Translations under genes and position numbers: made by a program
Notes under the pieces: model-generated
Databases searched by the model: none
What the model was told of the DNA's origin: nothing
What the model saw: only the letters and a program-made list of their open reading frames with translations
Assembly (NCBI RefSeq): GCF_023515955.1
Contig: NZ_CP097322.1
Span: 6,744,501-6,808,500 of the forward strand
From: Streptomyces sp. RerS4
GTDB taxonomy: Bacteria; Actinomycetota; Actinomycetes; Streptomycetales; Streptomycetaceae
Length of the DNA stretch: 64,000 bases
Direction: 5' to 3'
Shown: piece after piece, positions 16,732 through 25,471 of the stretch
Layout of the letters: the number at the start of each line of letters is the position of its first letter
How positions within the stretch are numbered: position 1 is the stretch's first letter

Positions 16732-17598
16732 CTACGACACCACGTCCTTGCGGGCGAACCCGCGGAACGCCAGCGCGAACAGCACCACCGCGTACGACAC
16801 CGACACGGCCGCGCCCTTGGCCATGCCGCCCCACTCCAGCTGCGGCTGCAAGGCGTCCGCCCAGGCGAACTGCCAGTGCGCGGGCAGGAAATCGCGCCAC
16901 GACCCCAGCGCGGTCACCGCGTCGAGGACGTTGCCGACGATCGTCAGTCCGACCGCGCCACCGACCGCGCCCAGCGGCGCGTCGGTCCGCGTCGACAGCC
17001 AGAACGCCAGGCCGGCCGTGACCAGTTGCGAGACGAAGACGAAGGCCACGGCCAGCGCGAGGCGCGGCACCGTGTCCCCGGCCGCCAGCTCCCCGCCCGT
17101 CGGCAGGCGCAGCGGCCCCCACCCGTACGCGGCCGTACCCGCCGCCAGCGCCACCACCGGCAGCAGCACGATCGCGGCGAGGCTGAACGCCAGCGCCACC
17201 ACCAGCTTGCTCCACAGCAGCCGCGCCCTCGGCACCGGCGAGGCCAGCAGGTAGCGCAGCGAGGACCAGCCGGCCTCCGAGGCCACCGTGTCCCCGCAGA
17301 ACAGCGCCACCGGGATCACGAGCAGGAACCCGGCCGACACGAACAGGCAGGTCGCCGCGAAGTTCGCGCCCGAGGCCGTCGCCGTGTCGATCAGGGTGAT
17401 CCGGCCGTCGCCGCCGCCCCGGCCGTTGTCCGGCCCGCCGCCCACCGCGAACGCGATGATCATGACGAACGGCAGCGCGGCCAGCACCCCGGCCATCACC
17501 AGCGTCCGGCGCCGCCGCCACTGCCGCAGCGCCTCCACCCGCAGGGGCAGCGTGTGGCTCGCCCGGTAGCCGGGCGCGGTCTCCTGTACGGCGCTCAT
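16732..17598 (-). CDS. ABC-2 type exporter permease
   Basis: 288-aa integral membrane protein with about six hydrophobic helices (for example LVMAGVLAALPFVMIIAFAV and FVSAGFLLVIPVALFCG). It is translated with an ATGA overlap after the ATPase/hydrolase fusion gene, so the two form a heteromeric exporter. Substrate unknown. Signature of ABC-2 permeases (long second cytoplasmic loop with ASPVPRARLLWSK) is present. Confidence 0.85.
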   Translation of the reverse strand: MSAVQETAPGYRASHTLPLRVEALRQWRRRRTLVMAGVLAALPFVMIIAFAVGGGPDNGRGGGDGRITLIDTATASGANFAATCLFVSAGFLLVIPVALFCGDTVASEAGWSSLRYLLASPVPRARLLWSKLVVALAFSLAAIVLLPVVALAAGTAAYGWGPLRLPTGGELAAGDTVPRLALAVAFVFVSQLVTAGLAFWLSTRTDAPLGAVGGAVGLTIVGNVLDAVTALGSWRDFLPAHWQFAWADALQPQLEWGGMAKGAAVSVSYAVVLFALAFRGFARKDVVS

Positions 17599-20372
17599 GC
17601 CGTCCCTCCGATCAGAGTGAGGAAGGCGTCCTCCAGCCGGCGGTGGGGCCCCACCGCCGACACCGGTACCTCCAGTCGGACGAGTGCGACGATCAGTTCG
17701 GCGGCGGACGACCCGTCCAGCCGGACCAACAGTCCCTCCTCGGAGGCCACCGCCGAGGCCACTCCCTCCAGCGTCGCGACCTTGCGCACGACCGCCTCGT
17801 CCACCGGTCGGTGCAGGCCCACCAGCAGGGTGTCCCCGCCGCCGGTGATCTCGCCGACCTCGCCCGCCCGCACCAGGCGCCCTCGGTCCATGACCACCAG
17901 GTGGGTACAGGTCTGCTCGACCTCGGACAGGAGGTGGCTGGAGACGATGACCGTCCGCCCGCCGGCGGCGTAGCGGATCATCACGTCCCGCATCTCGCGG
18001 ATCTGCGGCGGGTCCAGACCGTTCGTCGGCTCGTCGAGGATCAGCAGGTCCGGCATGCCCAGCATGGCCTGGGCGATGGCGAGGCGTTGGCGCATGCCCT
18101 GCGAGTACGTGCGTACGGCCCGTTCCAGCGCGTCGCCCAGTCCCGCGATCTCCAGGGCTTCCGCCAGGTGCGCGTCCTCGGTGGGCCGGCCGGTGGCCTG
18201 CCAGTACAGCTCCAGATTGGCGCGGCCCGTCAGGTGCGGCAGGAACCCGGCGCCCTCCACGAAGGCGCCCACCCGCGACAGCACCGGCGCGCCGGGCCGG
18301 ATCGCGTGCCCGAACACCCGGATCTCCCCGGCGTCCGGCGTGATCAGCCCCATCAGCATCCGCAGGGTCGTGGTCTTCCCCGCGCCGTTGGGCCCGAGCA
18401 GGCCGAGCACCTGCCCCTTCTCCACCCGGAACGACAGGTTCTGTACGGCGTAACGGTCCTGCGCCTTGGCGTAGCGCTTCGTCAGCCCCGTGATGTCCAG
18501 CGGTACCTCGGCCAGCGCGGGTGTGGGCAGCGCCGCCGCCCGTGCGTCCGCCCCGCCCTCACCCCTGCGCCGGATCCCGAGCAGCGCGGCGGCCAGCGCC
18601 AGGGCGCCCAGCGGCAGCGCCCAGGTCCAGGCGGGCAGCCCGGCCGAGGCGGTCCGTACCTCGTCCGCGACGGGTACCTCCAACGGCCCCTCCACCGCGA
18701 CGGCGTAGGAGGCGGGCGCGGCGGGGGACGCGTAGGCGAGGTCGGTGGCGGCGACCACCAGCCGCAGCCGGTGCCCGGCCTGGACGGCGTGGTCCACCGC
18801 CGGGAGCCGCAGCCGCACGCTCGTGCCCTGCGCGGCGTCGTCCACCCGTACGGGCGCCACCAGCTGGTGCGGCAGCACCTGCTGCCGGCCGTCCGGGCCG
18901 ACGTCGTACAGCTTGCCGAACAGCACGGCCGAACCGTCGCCGGCCGTCGACCTCACCTTGAGGGTGACGGTCGGCGTCCCGGTGACCGGCAGCCGCTCGG
19001 TCAGCGGCTCCGACTCGAACGTGGCGTGCTGCCCGGGGAAATCCAGCGAGAGCCCGGTCCCGAGGGCCGCGAGCCCGCTGCCGATGCCGGGCAGCGAGGA
19101 CAGCGCCGGCGGGGTGCCGCCCGCCGGATTGACGAAGGTCTGCTCCCGGCCGGCCAGGGCGAACGCCCGGGGAGCGGAGTCCAGGCCGGGGTAGCGGTCG
19201 GAACTCGCGCCGCGCACCATGACGCGCCCGTCGGTGGAGTCGATGCCGCCGGTGCGCGAGACGCGGAACGCCGGACCCGTGTCGACCCCCTCGTCCCCCT
19301 TGAGGTGACGGTCGAACCAGGTCTTCACGCGGGCCTCGATCCGGCCGGCTTCGCCCATGCCGCCGTCGTGGCCCCCGGACGCCCAGTCCACGGAGACGGG
19401 CGCCCCGTTCGCCGCGATGGCCTTCGCCATGGCGTCGGCCTGGCCGAGCGGGAAGAGCGAGTCGTCCTGCCCCTGCACGATCAGCGTCGGCACCTTGATC
19501 CGGTCGCCCACGGCCGAGGGGCTGCGCCGCTCCAGGAGCGCGCGGGCCTCGGCGTCGGGCCGGCCGGCCACCGCGACGCGTTCGTACATGGCGCACAGCG
19601 CCGCGTCGAAGCGCCCGCAGCTCGCCGCCGGGCCCTGCGCGGACTCCTGCGCCCGTCCCTGCGCCGCCGTCCGCGCCTGGGCCGGCGCCTGACCGGGCGG
19701 GGCGGTGGACGTCGGCTGCGGGGGCCGCGCCGGGCCGATCCCGCCGGTCGCGCCCGTGGTGAAGAAGATCCCGGTCCACAGCTTCTTGAAGACGCCGTCG
19801 GGGAAAAGGGAGTCCGCCAGGTTCCAGTACGTGATCTGCGGGGCGATCGCGTCCACCCGCCGGTCGTACCCGGCGGCCAGCAGCGAGACGGCCCCGCCGT
19901 ACGAGGCCCCGGCGACGCCGACGCGCGGGTCCCCCTCCGCGTCGAGCCGGACCTCGCGCCGCTGCGCCACCCAGTCGATGAGCGCGGAGACGTCCTTGAC
20001 CTCGTGGTCGGGATCGTTCAGCCCGATCGTGCCGCCCGAGCGGCCGAAACCGCGCGCGGACCAGGTCATGACGGCGTACCCGCCCTGGGCCAGCCGCTCC
20101 GCCTGCGCCCGGACGTCCTCCTTGCTGCCGCCGAAGCCGTGCCCGAGGAGGACGGCGGGGCGTCGGCCGTGCGTGTCGCCGGCCGAGGACGCCGTGAAGT
20201 AGGAGGTGTCGATCACGGCGCCGGGCAGTTCGAGCATCTGGTCCTGGCGGTGCACGGCCGGCGCGTCCCCCGCGGCGGCCACCGTCCACGTCCCGGCGCC
20301 GGCCAGGAGGGCGAGGGCGGCGGCGCCGGAGAGGAGCCGGTCCCGGCGGCGCCGGGGCAGTCGTAGCTTCAT
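17595..20372 (-). CDS. Exported alpha/beta hydrolase (CocE/X-Pro peptidase-like) fused to ABC exporter ATPase
   Basis: 925-aa two-domain protein. Residues about 12-35 are a signal/anchor helix (LLSGAAALALLAGAGTWTV). Residues 45-590 form a serine hydrolase with nucleophile motif GVAGASYGGA, VQGQDDSLFPLG (Asp region) and SGGHDGG (His), followed by a jelly-roll X-Pro dipeptidyl-peptidase C-terminal domain. A second helix (ALPLGALALAAALLGI) precedes a complete ABC ATPase: LLGPNGAGKTTT, YSQGMRQRLAIAQ and LLILDEPTNGLD. The topology implied is hydrolase outside, ATPase inside, with the partner permease encoded downstream. A peptide or ester-processing exporter is an inference. Confidence 0.88.
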   Translation of the reverse strand: MKLRLPRRRRDRLLSGAAALALLAGAGTWTVAAAGDAPAVHRQDQMLELPGAVIDTSYFTASSAGDTHGRRPAVLLGHGFGGSKEDVRAQAERLAQGGYAVMTWSARGFGRSGGTIGLNDPDHEVKDVSALIDWVAQRREVRLDAEGDPRVGVAGASYGGAVSLLAAGYDRRVDAIAPQITYWNLADSLFPDGVFKKLWTGIFFTTGATGGIGPARPPQPTSTAPPGQAPAQARTAAQGRAQESAQGPAASCGRFDAALCAMYERVAVAGRPDAEARALLERRSPSAVGDRIKVPTLIVQGQDDSLFPLGQADAMAKAIAANGAPVSVDWASGGHDGGMGEAGRIEARVKTWFDRHLKGDEGVDTGPAFRVSRTGGIDSTDGRVMVRGASSDRYPGLDSAPRAFALAGREQTFVNPAGGTPPALSSLPGIGSGLAALGTGLSLDFPGQHATFESEPLTERLPVTGTPTVTLKVRSTAGDGSAVLFGKLYDVGPDGRQQVLPHQLVAPVRVDDAAQGTSVRLRLPAVDHAVQAGHRLRLVVAATDLAYASPAAPASYAVAVEGPLEVPVADEVRTASAGLPAWTWALPLGALALAAALLGIRRRGEGGADARAAALPTPALAEVPLDITGLTKRYAKAQDRYAVQNLSFRVEKGQVLGLLGPNGAGKTTTLRMLMGLITPDAGEIRVFGHAIRPGAPVLSRVGAFVEGAGFLPHLTGRANLELYWQATGRPTEDAHLAEALEIAGLGDALERAVRTYSQGMRQRLAIAQAMLGMPDLLILDEPTNGLDPPQIREMRDVMIRYAAGGRTVIVSSHLLSEVEQTCTHLVVMDRGRLVRAGEVGEITGGGDTLLVGLHRPVDEAVVRKVATLEGVASAVASEEGLLVRLDGSSAAELIVALVRLEVPVSAVGPHRRLEDAFLTLIGGTA

Positions 20373-20596
20373 ACGGGAACCCTAAGGGCCCGGATCCGCT
20401 CACCCGAGCTCCCTCAGGGGGAGCCCCGTGCATCCTCCAGGAGTAGATGCCCCCGTCCGGCGTACCGCGTTCGCGGTACGACCGGCTCGCCGCCCGCCTC
20501 CTGCCCCGACCCGCGCCCGCCTCCTGCCCCCTCTCGGTGCCCGCACCCCGTCCGCCCGACCTGCGGTCGCGGTCCGGTGGCGGGAGGATGGGCGGC

Positions 20597-22141
20597 ATGC
20601 TGCTGGCCGAGGTCGCCCGTGTGTCCCGGGAGGTCGCCCAGGCCTCCGCCCGGTCCCGGAAGGTGGCCCTGCTCGCGGAGGTGTTCGACGCCGCCCCGCC
20701 GGAGGAGGCCGCGCTCGTCGTCGCGTACCTGTCGGGGCGGCTGCCGCAGGGCCGGCCCGGCATCGGGTGGCGCACCCTCGCCCAGGACGTCACCCCCGCC
20801 CGGGAGCCCACCTTGACGGTCGCCGGGGTCGACGCGAGCGTCACGGAGCTGGCCGCCGTCGCCGGCTCGGGCGCCCAGGCCGGGCGCAGCCGGATCGTGG
20901 CGGCCCTGCTCGGCGCCGCCACCGAGGACGAGCAGCGGTTCCTGCGCAGCCTGCTGTCCGGCGAGGTGCGACAGGGCGCCCTCGACGCGGTGGCCCTGGA
21001 GGGGGTCGCGGCCGCCGCCGGAGTGAGCGCCGCCGCGCTGCGCCGTGCCGTGATGCTGGACGGATCACTGCCCCGGGTGGCCGCCGCCGCCCTGGCCGAG
21101 GGCGCGGAAGCGCTGGGCGCGGTGACGCTGCGGGTGGGGCGGCCCGTCCAGCCGATGCTGGCCGGGACGGCCCGGTCCGTGGCGGACGCCCTGGCGGCGC
21201 TGGGGCCGTGCGTGGTGGAGGAGAAGCTCGACGGGATCCGCGTACAGGTGCACCGGGACGGCGGCGAGGTACGGATCCACACGCGCTCCCTGGACGAGAT
21301 CACCGACCGGCTGCCGGAGGTGGCCGAGCTGGCCCGGAGCCTGCCGGTGGAGCGGTTCATCCTGGACGGCGAGGTCATCGGGGAACGCGCCGACGGCCGC
21401 CCCGTGCCCTTCCAGGAGATCGCCTCCCGCGTGGGTTCCCGGGTGGACGTGGCGGCGGCGCGGCGCACCCTGCCGGTGACGGCGTACTTCTTCGACCTGC
21501 TCGCCCTCGGCGACCGGGTCCTGCTGGACCTGCCCGTCCGTGAGCGGTACGCGGAGCTGGCCGCGCTGGTCCCCGAGCCCCACCGGGTGCGCCGGTTGGT
21601 GGTCGAGGACCCCGGGGCGCAGGCGGCCGAGGCCGAGGCGTTCTGGGCGCGGTCGCTGGAGCGGGGCCACGAGGGGGTCGTGGTCAAGGCCCTGGACTCC
21701 GTCTACGAGGCGGGCCGGCGCGGCAAGCGGTGGCTGAAGGCCAAGCCGGTGCACACCCTCGACCTCGTGGTCCTCGCCGTCGAACGGGGCCACGGCCGCC
21801 GCACCGGCCTGCTGTCGAACCTGCACCTGGGCGCGCGGGCCGCCGACGGGACGTTCGTCATGCTGGGGAAGACGTTCAAGGGGCTGACCGACGAGACGCT
21901 GCGCTGGCAGACAGAGAAGCTGGGCGAGCTGGCGGTCGAGGACGACGGGTACACCGTGCGGGTCCGCCCCGAGCTGGTGGTCGAGATCGCCTACGACGGC
22001 CTGCAACGCTCCCCCCGCTACCCGGCGGGGGTGGCCCTGCGCTTCGCGCGGGTCCTGCGGTACCGCCCGGACAAGAGCGCGGAGGAGGCGGACGCGGTGG
22101 AGACCGTGTTGGAGGGGCGGAAGGGCACGAGCGAGGGGTGA
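20597..22141 (+). CDS. ATP-dependent DNA ligase
   Basis: 514-aa ATP-dependent ligase of the type found beside the essential NAD-dependent LigA in actinomycetes; it probably acts in repair. N-terminal DNA-binding domain to about residue 170, adenylation motif I EEKLDGIRVQVH with Lys210, motif III-like FILDGEVIGE, motif IV EGVVVKALDSVYEAG, motif V RGKRWLKAKP, then an OB-fold domain. The start MLLAEVARVSRE at 20597 is preferred because GGGAGG sits about 9 bases upstream; a frame-open ATG at 20588 is too close to it. Confidence 0.93.
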   Translation: MLLAEVARVSREVAQASARSRKVALLAEVFDAAPPEEAALVVAYLSGRLPQGRPGIGWRTLAQDVTPAREPTLTVAGVDASVTELAAVAGSGAQAGRSRIVAALLGAATEDEQRFLRSLLSGEVRQGALDAVALEGVAAAAGVSAAALRRAVMLDGSLPRVAAAALAEGAEALGAVTLRVGRPVQPMLAGTARSVADALAALGPCVVEEKLDGIRVQVHRDGGEVRIHTRSLDEITDRLPEVAELARSLPVERFILDGEVIGERADGRPVPFQEIASRVGSRVDVAAARRTLPVTAYFFDLLALGDRVLLDLPVRERYAELAALVPEPHRVRRLVVEDPGAQAAEAEAFWARSLERGHEGVVVKALDSVYEAGRRGKRWLKAKPVHTLDLVVLAVERGHGRRTGLLSNLHLGARAADGTFVMLGKTFKGLTDETLRWQTEKLGELAVEDDGYTVRVRPELVVEIAYDGLQRSPRYPAGVALRFARVLRYRPDKSAEEADAVETVLEGRKGTSEG

Positions 22142-22143
22142 TT

Positions 22144-22193
22144 TTGCCTCTCAGGCAAGGGAAATTGCCAGACAGGCAAGTCTCTGGCTCAAT
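22144..22193 (+). promoter_or_regulatory. Two tandem operators overlapping the XRE-cupin promoter
   Basis: TTGCCTCTCAGGCAA (22144-22158) is a perfect 6-3-6 dyad and TTGCCAGACAGGCAA (22165-22179) a 5-5-5 dyad with the same outer bases. Their centres are 21 bp apart, two helical turns, ideal for cooperative dimers. The second supplies TTGCCA as a -35, with CTCAAT (22188-22193) 17 bp on and the start codon at 22200 at the expected transcription start. This is most likely an autoregulatory site for the next gene. Confidence 0.65.
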
Positions 22194-22199
22194 CGGGGC

Positions 22200-22868
22200 A
22201 TGACCACCCGCCCAGAGGCCCCGCAGGGCCCCGGCCCTGCCGACACCCAGGGTAGCGGGGACCCCGACGGCGCCCCCGTCGAGCTGCCCGCCGTCGCCCC
22301 GCACCTGCGCGAGGTGCGCCGGCGTGCCGGGCTCACCCTGGAGGCCGCCGCCGCACGGGCCTCGCTCTCGCCGGCGCACCTGTCCCGGCTGGAGACCGGT
22401 CGGCGCCGGCCGTCGCTGCCGCTGCTGCTCGAACTGGCCCGCACCTACGGCACGACCGTCTCCGAACTGCTCGGCGAGACCCCGGCCGTCGCCGATCCCG
22501 TCGTCCGGGCCGGCGGTCCGGGGGCCCGGGAGGCCGACGGGTGGACGTACTGGCAGGCCGGCGGCTCCGGTCGCGGCATGCAGGCGCTGCGCGTGCACGT
22601 CCCGTACGGGGGCGGCCAGGGCGAGCTGGTCCGCGTCCACCCGGGGGAGGAGTGGCTGTACGTGCTCACCGGGCGGCTGCGGCTGCACCTGGGGGAGAAG
22701 CGGTACCTGCTGGAACCGGGGGACAGCGCGCACTTCGACTCGCTGACCCCGCACCGGATCGGCGCGGCCGAATCCGGCGGAGCCGACCTCCTGTTCGTCC
22801 ACACGCTGCTCCAGAGCAGCCTCGCCGGGCTGTGCCTCGGCGGAGCCCCCACGACGCACCACCGCTGA
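22200..22868 (+). CDS. XRE-family regulator with C-terminal cupin domain
   Basis: 222-aa regulator. HTH at residues 33-86 (HLREVRRRAGLTLEAAAARA, SPAHLSRLETGRRRPSLPLL) and a cupin sensor at about 135-205 (VHPGEEWLYVLTGRLRLHL, LEPGDSAHFDSLTPHR) with possible metal/ligand histidines. PuuR and similar members sense small metabolites. The ATG coincides with a predicted transcription start and lacks a ribosome site, so the mRNA may be leaderless. It is followed by a DUF6126 membrane peptide, an arrangement that recurs in Streptomyces. Confidence 0.9.
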   Translation: MTTRPEAPQGPGPADTQGSGDPDGAPVELPAVAPHLREVRRRAGLTLEAAAARASLSPAHLSRLETGRRRPSLPLLLELARTYGTTVSELLGETPAVADPVVRAGGPGAREADGWTYWQAGGSGRGMQALRVHVPYGGGQGELVRVHPGEEWLYVLTGRLRLHLGEKRYLLEPGDSAHFDSLTPHRIGAAESGGADLLFVHTLLQSSLAGLCLGGAPTTHHR

Positions 22869-22884
22869 GCGAGGAGCCGCAACC

Positions 22885-23118
22885 GTGTCACAGGCACACG
22901 AGACCACGACGTCCACGAGCACCACGGAATCCGAGGCCGAGGCCGAGGCCGAGGCCGCCGCCGCCGCGGAGCGGGCCCGGCGGCTGACCCTGCGGGGGCG
23001 CATCGAGTCGAAGTTCCCGCGCGGACTGGTGATCCGACTGGTCGCCTACCTGTTCGTCGGCCACCTCTTCGCCTTCTTCGTCTACCTCCTGTTCGTGCTC
23101 GGCGGCCAGAACCAATAG
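22885..23118 (+). CDS. DUF6126-family small membrane protein
   Basis: 77-aa protein: an acidic N-terminus (repeated EAEAEAEAAAA), a basic segment RARRLTLRGRIESKFPRG and one or two C-terminal membrane helices (VIRLVAYLFVGHLFAFFVYLLF). GTG start at 22885 with GAGGAG upstream; 16 bp after the regulator stop, so cotranscribed. I recognise the family by its RIESKFPRGLVIRLVAY core. Function unknown. Confidence 0.85.
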   Translation: MSQAHETTTSTSTTESEAEAEAEAAAAAERARRLTLRGRIESKFPRGLVIRLVAYLFVGHLFAFFVYLLFVLGGQNQ

Positions 23119-23140
23119 GCCGCCCCGGGCCCCCGGGCCC

Positions 23141-23751
23141 TCACGGCGGCATCGGCCGGCGCACCGAGCCGAGCACCAGCAGCGAGGCCACCGCCGCGAA
23201 GGCGCACCAGGTGGAGGCGAATTCCAGCCGCCACAGCACCGCGCACAGCAGTGCCCCGACGGCCAGGACGCCGCCCAGCAGCCGGAGCGTGCGGTCCCCG
23301 GCGAGCAGCAGGGCGCCGAGGGTCGCGCAGAGGTAGCCCGCCTGGACCGGCGGTGCGTACGGCACGTCCACGACGTACCCGATCACCCGACCCCGGATCT
23401 CGGCGGTCACGGGCCGCGTGGCCAGGCAGTACGCGAGGATCCCGGCCGTCGCGAGCCCGGCGGCCGCGGGCCCCCACAGCCTTCGCCGTACCTCGGGCGT
23501 GGCGGCCGCGGGCACCGCGAACGGCACCCACACCGCGAGCACCGGCAGGGCGGTCACCGCCCAGGCGGTGACGGCCGGGCAGCCCCGCCGCCCGCCTCCC
23601 GGACGGCGGCCTCGATCAGCTGGTGCGCCCCGAGCGGCAGCGGCAGCGCGGCCACGGGCAGGTCCCGGGCGCCGCAGCCGCGCCACGCACACCACCCCGA
23701 CGGCGGTGACGACCGCCCCGCCGCCAGATCGGCCGTCGCGCTCCAGCACAC
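23141..23751 (-). pseudogene. DUF6629-family membrane protein, frameshifted
   Basis: The start GTG at 23751 begins MCWSATADLAAG, the hallmark of DUF6629. The family sequence then continues in a second frame (AVVTAVGVVCVARLRR), returns to the first (ARDLPVAALPLPLGAHQLIEA) and moves again to the second (AVTAWAVTALPVLAVWVPF), which stays open to 23141 with several membrane helices. At least three single-base shifts occur within about 180 bp, two compatible with lost bases in G/C runs. Either a decayed gene or clustered assembly errors; with the shifts repaired it would be about 200 aa. Confidence 0.7.
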
Positions 23752-23769
23752 CCGCGAGCCCCGCCCGGC

Positions 23770-25275
23770 TCAGGCCTTGGCCCGCGGTTCGGGGGCGGTT
23801 CGAGGCGTGGCGGTGCGAGCGGCGGGGCTCCAGGGCGGCGCGCAGACCGGGCACTGCGTACGGCACTCCGCGTGGGGCGCCCCGGGCGCGGGGGTGCGTA
23901 CGGTCGCCCAGGCCAGCGCGGCGCCGGCGACCAGGGCGCCCGCGCACCAGAGCATCGAGCGGCCGAACGCGGCGTCGAAGGCGCCGGGGGAGAGGTACGC
24001 GTCCGGGCCCATGCCCGCCAGCAGCGGCAGCGCCGCCACCGCGAGCAGCCCGGCGGCCCGCGCGGCGGCGTTGTTGATGCCGCTGGCCAGGCCCGCCCGG
24101 CCCGGGTCCACCGAGGCCAGGACGGTCGCGGTGAGCGGAGCCACCAGCACCGTCAGGCCCGCCCCCATCACCACCAGCGCGGGCAGCACGTCGCGGACGT
24201 AGGAGGAGTCGGGGCCCACCCGCAGCATCAGGAGCGTGCCGGCGGCGCACAGCAGCGGGCCCACGGTGAGCGGGATACGGGGGCCGATGCGCTCCCCGAG
24301 GGCGGCCGACCGGGCCGACAGGAGCAGCATCAGGGCGGTGGTCGGCAGCAGGGCGGCGCCGGAGCCGAGGGCGGAGTACCCGGCCACGACCTGGAGCTGG
24401 AGGACGACGAGGAAGAAGAAGCCGCCGAGGGCCGCGTAGACGCACAGGGTGACGAGGTTGACGGCCGTGAACTGGCGGGACCGGAAGATGTCCGGCGGCA
24501 CCATGGGATCCGGCCGGCGCCGTTCCACGTACCCGAACACGGCGCCCAGCAGGATGCCGGCCACCGCCGTGACGGTCACCGTGAGCGCCCCGGAGTGGGC
24601 TTCGATCAGGGCGTAGGTGATCAGGGCCAGGGAGGCGGCTCCCAGCACCGCGCCGGCCACGTCGAAGCGTCCCCGTGCCCGCGGATCCCGGGACTCCGGT
24701 ACGTGGCGCAGTGCGACCGGCACGCACAGGGCGGCCAGCGGCACGTTCAGCAGGAACACCCACCGCCAGCCCGGCCCGTCGACCAGCCAGCCGCCCAGGA
24801 AGGGCCCGACGGCGGCCCCGACACCCCCGAACCCCGACCACAGGCCGACCGCCCGCGCCCGGTCGTCCGGATGGATCGAGCCCTGGATCAGCGCGAGGGA
24901 ACCGGGTGTGAGCAGGGCGCCGCCGATGCCCTGGAGAGCGCGGGCGGCGATCAGCACCCCGGCGTTCGGGGCGAGTCCGCACAGCAGCGAGCCCGCCGCG
25001 AACCACACCACACCGAGTACGAAGATCCGGCGCCGGCCGTAGCGGTCGCCGAGCGCGCCGCCGACCAGGATCAGTCCGGCGAGGGTCACCAGGTAGGCGT
25101 TCACCGTCCACTGGAGCACCGCCAGATCCGCCCCGAGGTCCCGCCCGATCCGGGGCAGGGCCACGTTGACCACGGTCGAGTCCAGCAGGGCCATCCCCGA
25201 CCCGAGCACGGTGGTGAACACGATCCACCGGCCGCGGGCGGTGGCGAGCGGGATCCCGGGTGCGGGTGCGGTCAT
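23770..25275 (-). CDS. MFS drug exporter (DHA2, 14-TM)
   Basis: 501-aa proton-driven exporter. Motif A-like GGALGDRYGRRRIF and motif C-like region SGFGGVGAAVGPFLGGWLV are visible, with VVNVALPRIGRDL in TM1 as in EmrB/QacA proteins. About 14 hydrophobic helices. The C-terminal tail carries four cysteines/histidines (HAECRTQCPVCAPP), unusual for the family. Start at 25275; a run of G's abuts it and an in-frame GTG at 25311 is the alternative. Confidence 0.87.
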   Translation of the reverse strand: MTAPAPGIPLATARGRWIVFTTVLGSGMALLDSTVVNVALPRIGRDLGADLAVLQWTVNAYLVTLAGLILVGGALGDRYGRRRIFVLGVVWFAAGSLLCGLAPNAGVLIAARALQGIGGALLTPGSLALIQGSIHPDDRARAVGLWSGFGGVGAAVGPFLGGWLVDGPGWRWVFLLNVPLAALCVPVALRHVPESRDPRARGRFDVAGAVLGAASLALITYALIEAHSGALTVTVTAVAGILLGAVFGYVERRRPDPMVPPDIFRSRQFTAVNLVTLCVYAALGGFFFLVVLQLQVVAGYSALGSGAALLPTTALMLLLSARSAALGERIGPRIPLTVGPLLCAAGTLLMLRVGPDSSYVRDVLPALVVMGAGLTVLVAPLTATVLASVDPGRAGLASGINNAAARAAGLLAVAALPLLAGMGPDAYLSPGAFDAAFGRSMLWCAGALVAGAALAWATVRTPAPGAPHAECRTQCPVCAPPWSPAARTATPRTAPEPRAKA

Positions 25276-25471
25276 CCCCCCAGGCTGACGCGGACCGTGC
25301 GGAAGGGCCACCCGGGAGCCGGCGCGTGGCGTGAATGTGGCTCACGAGGCCCTCTTGTAATGCACATGTCGCCCCCCTCACCATGACCGCGCACGTCACC
25401 GGGGCCCCGGTCGTTCACGGGCCCTCCACATGTCCCGCACGACCCGCACACGGCGTACGAGGAGATCACAC

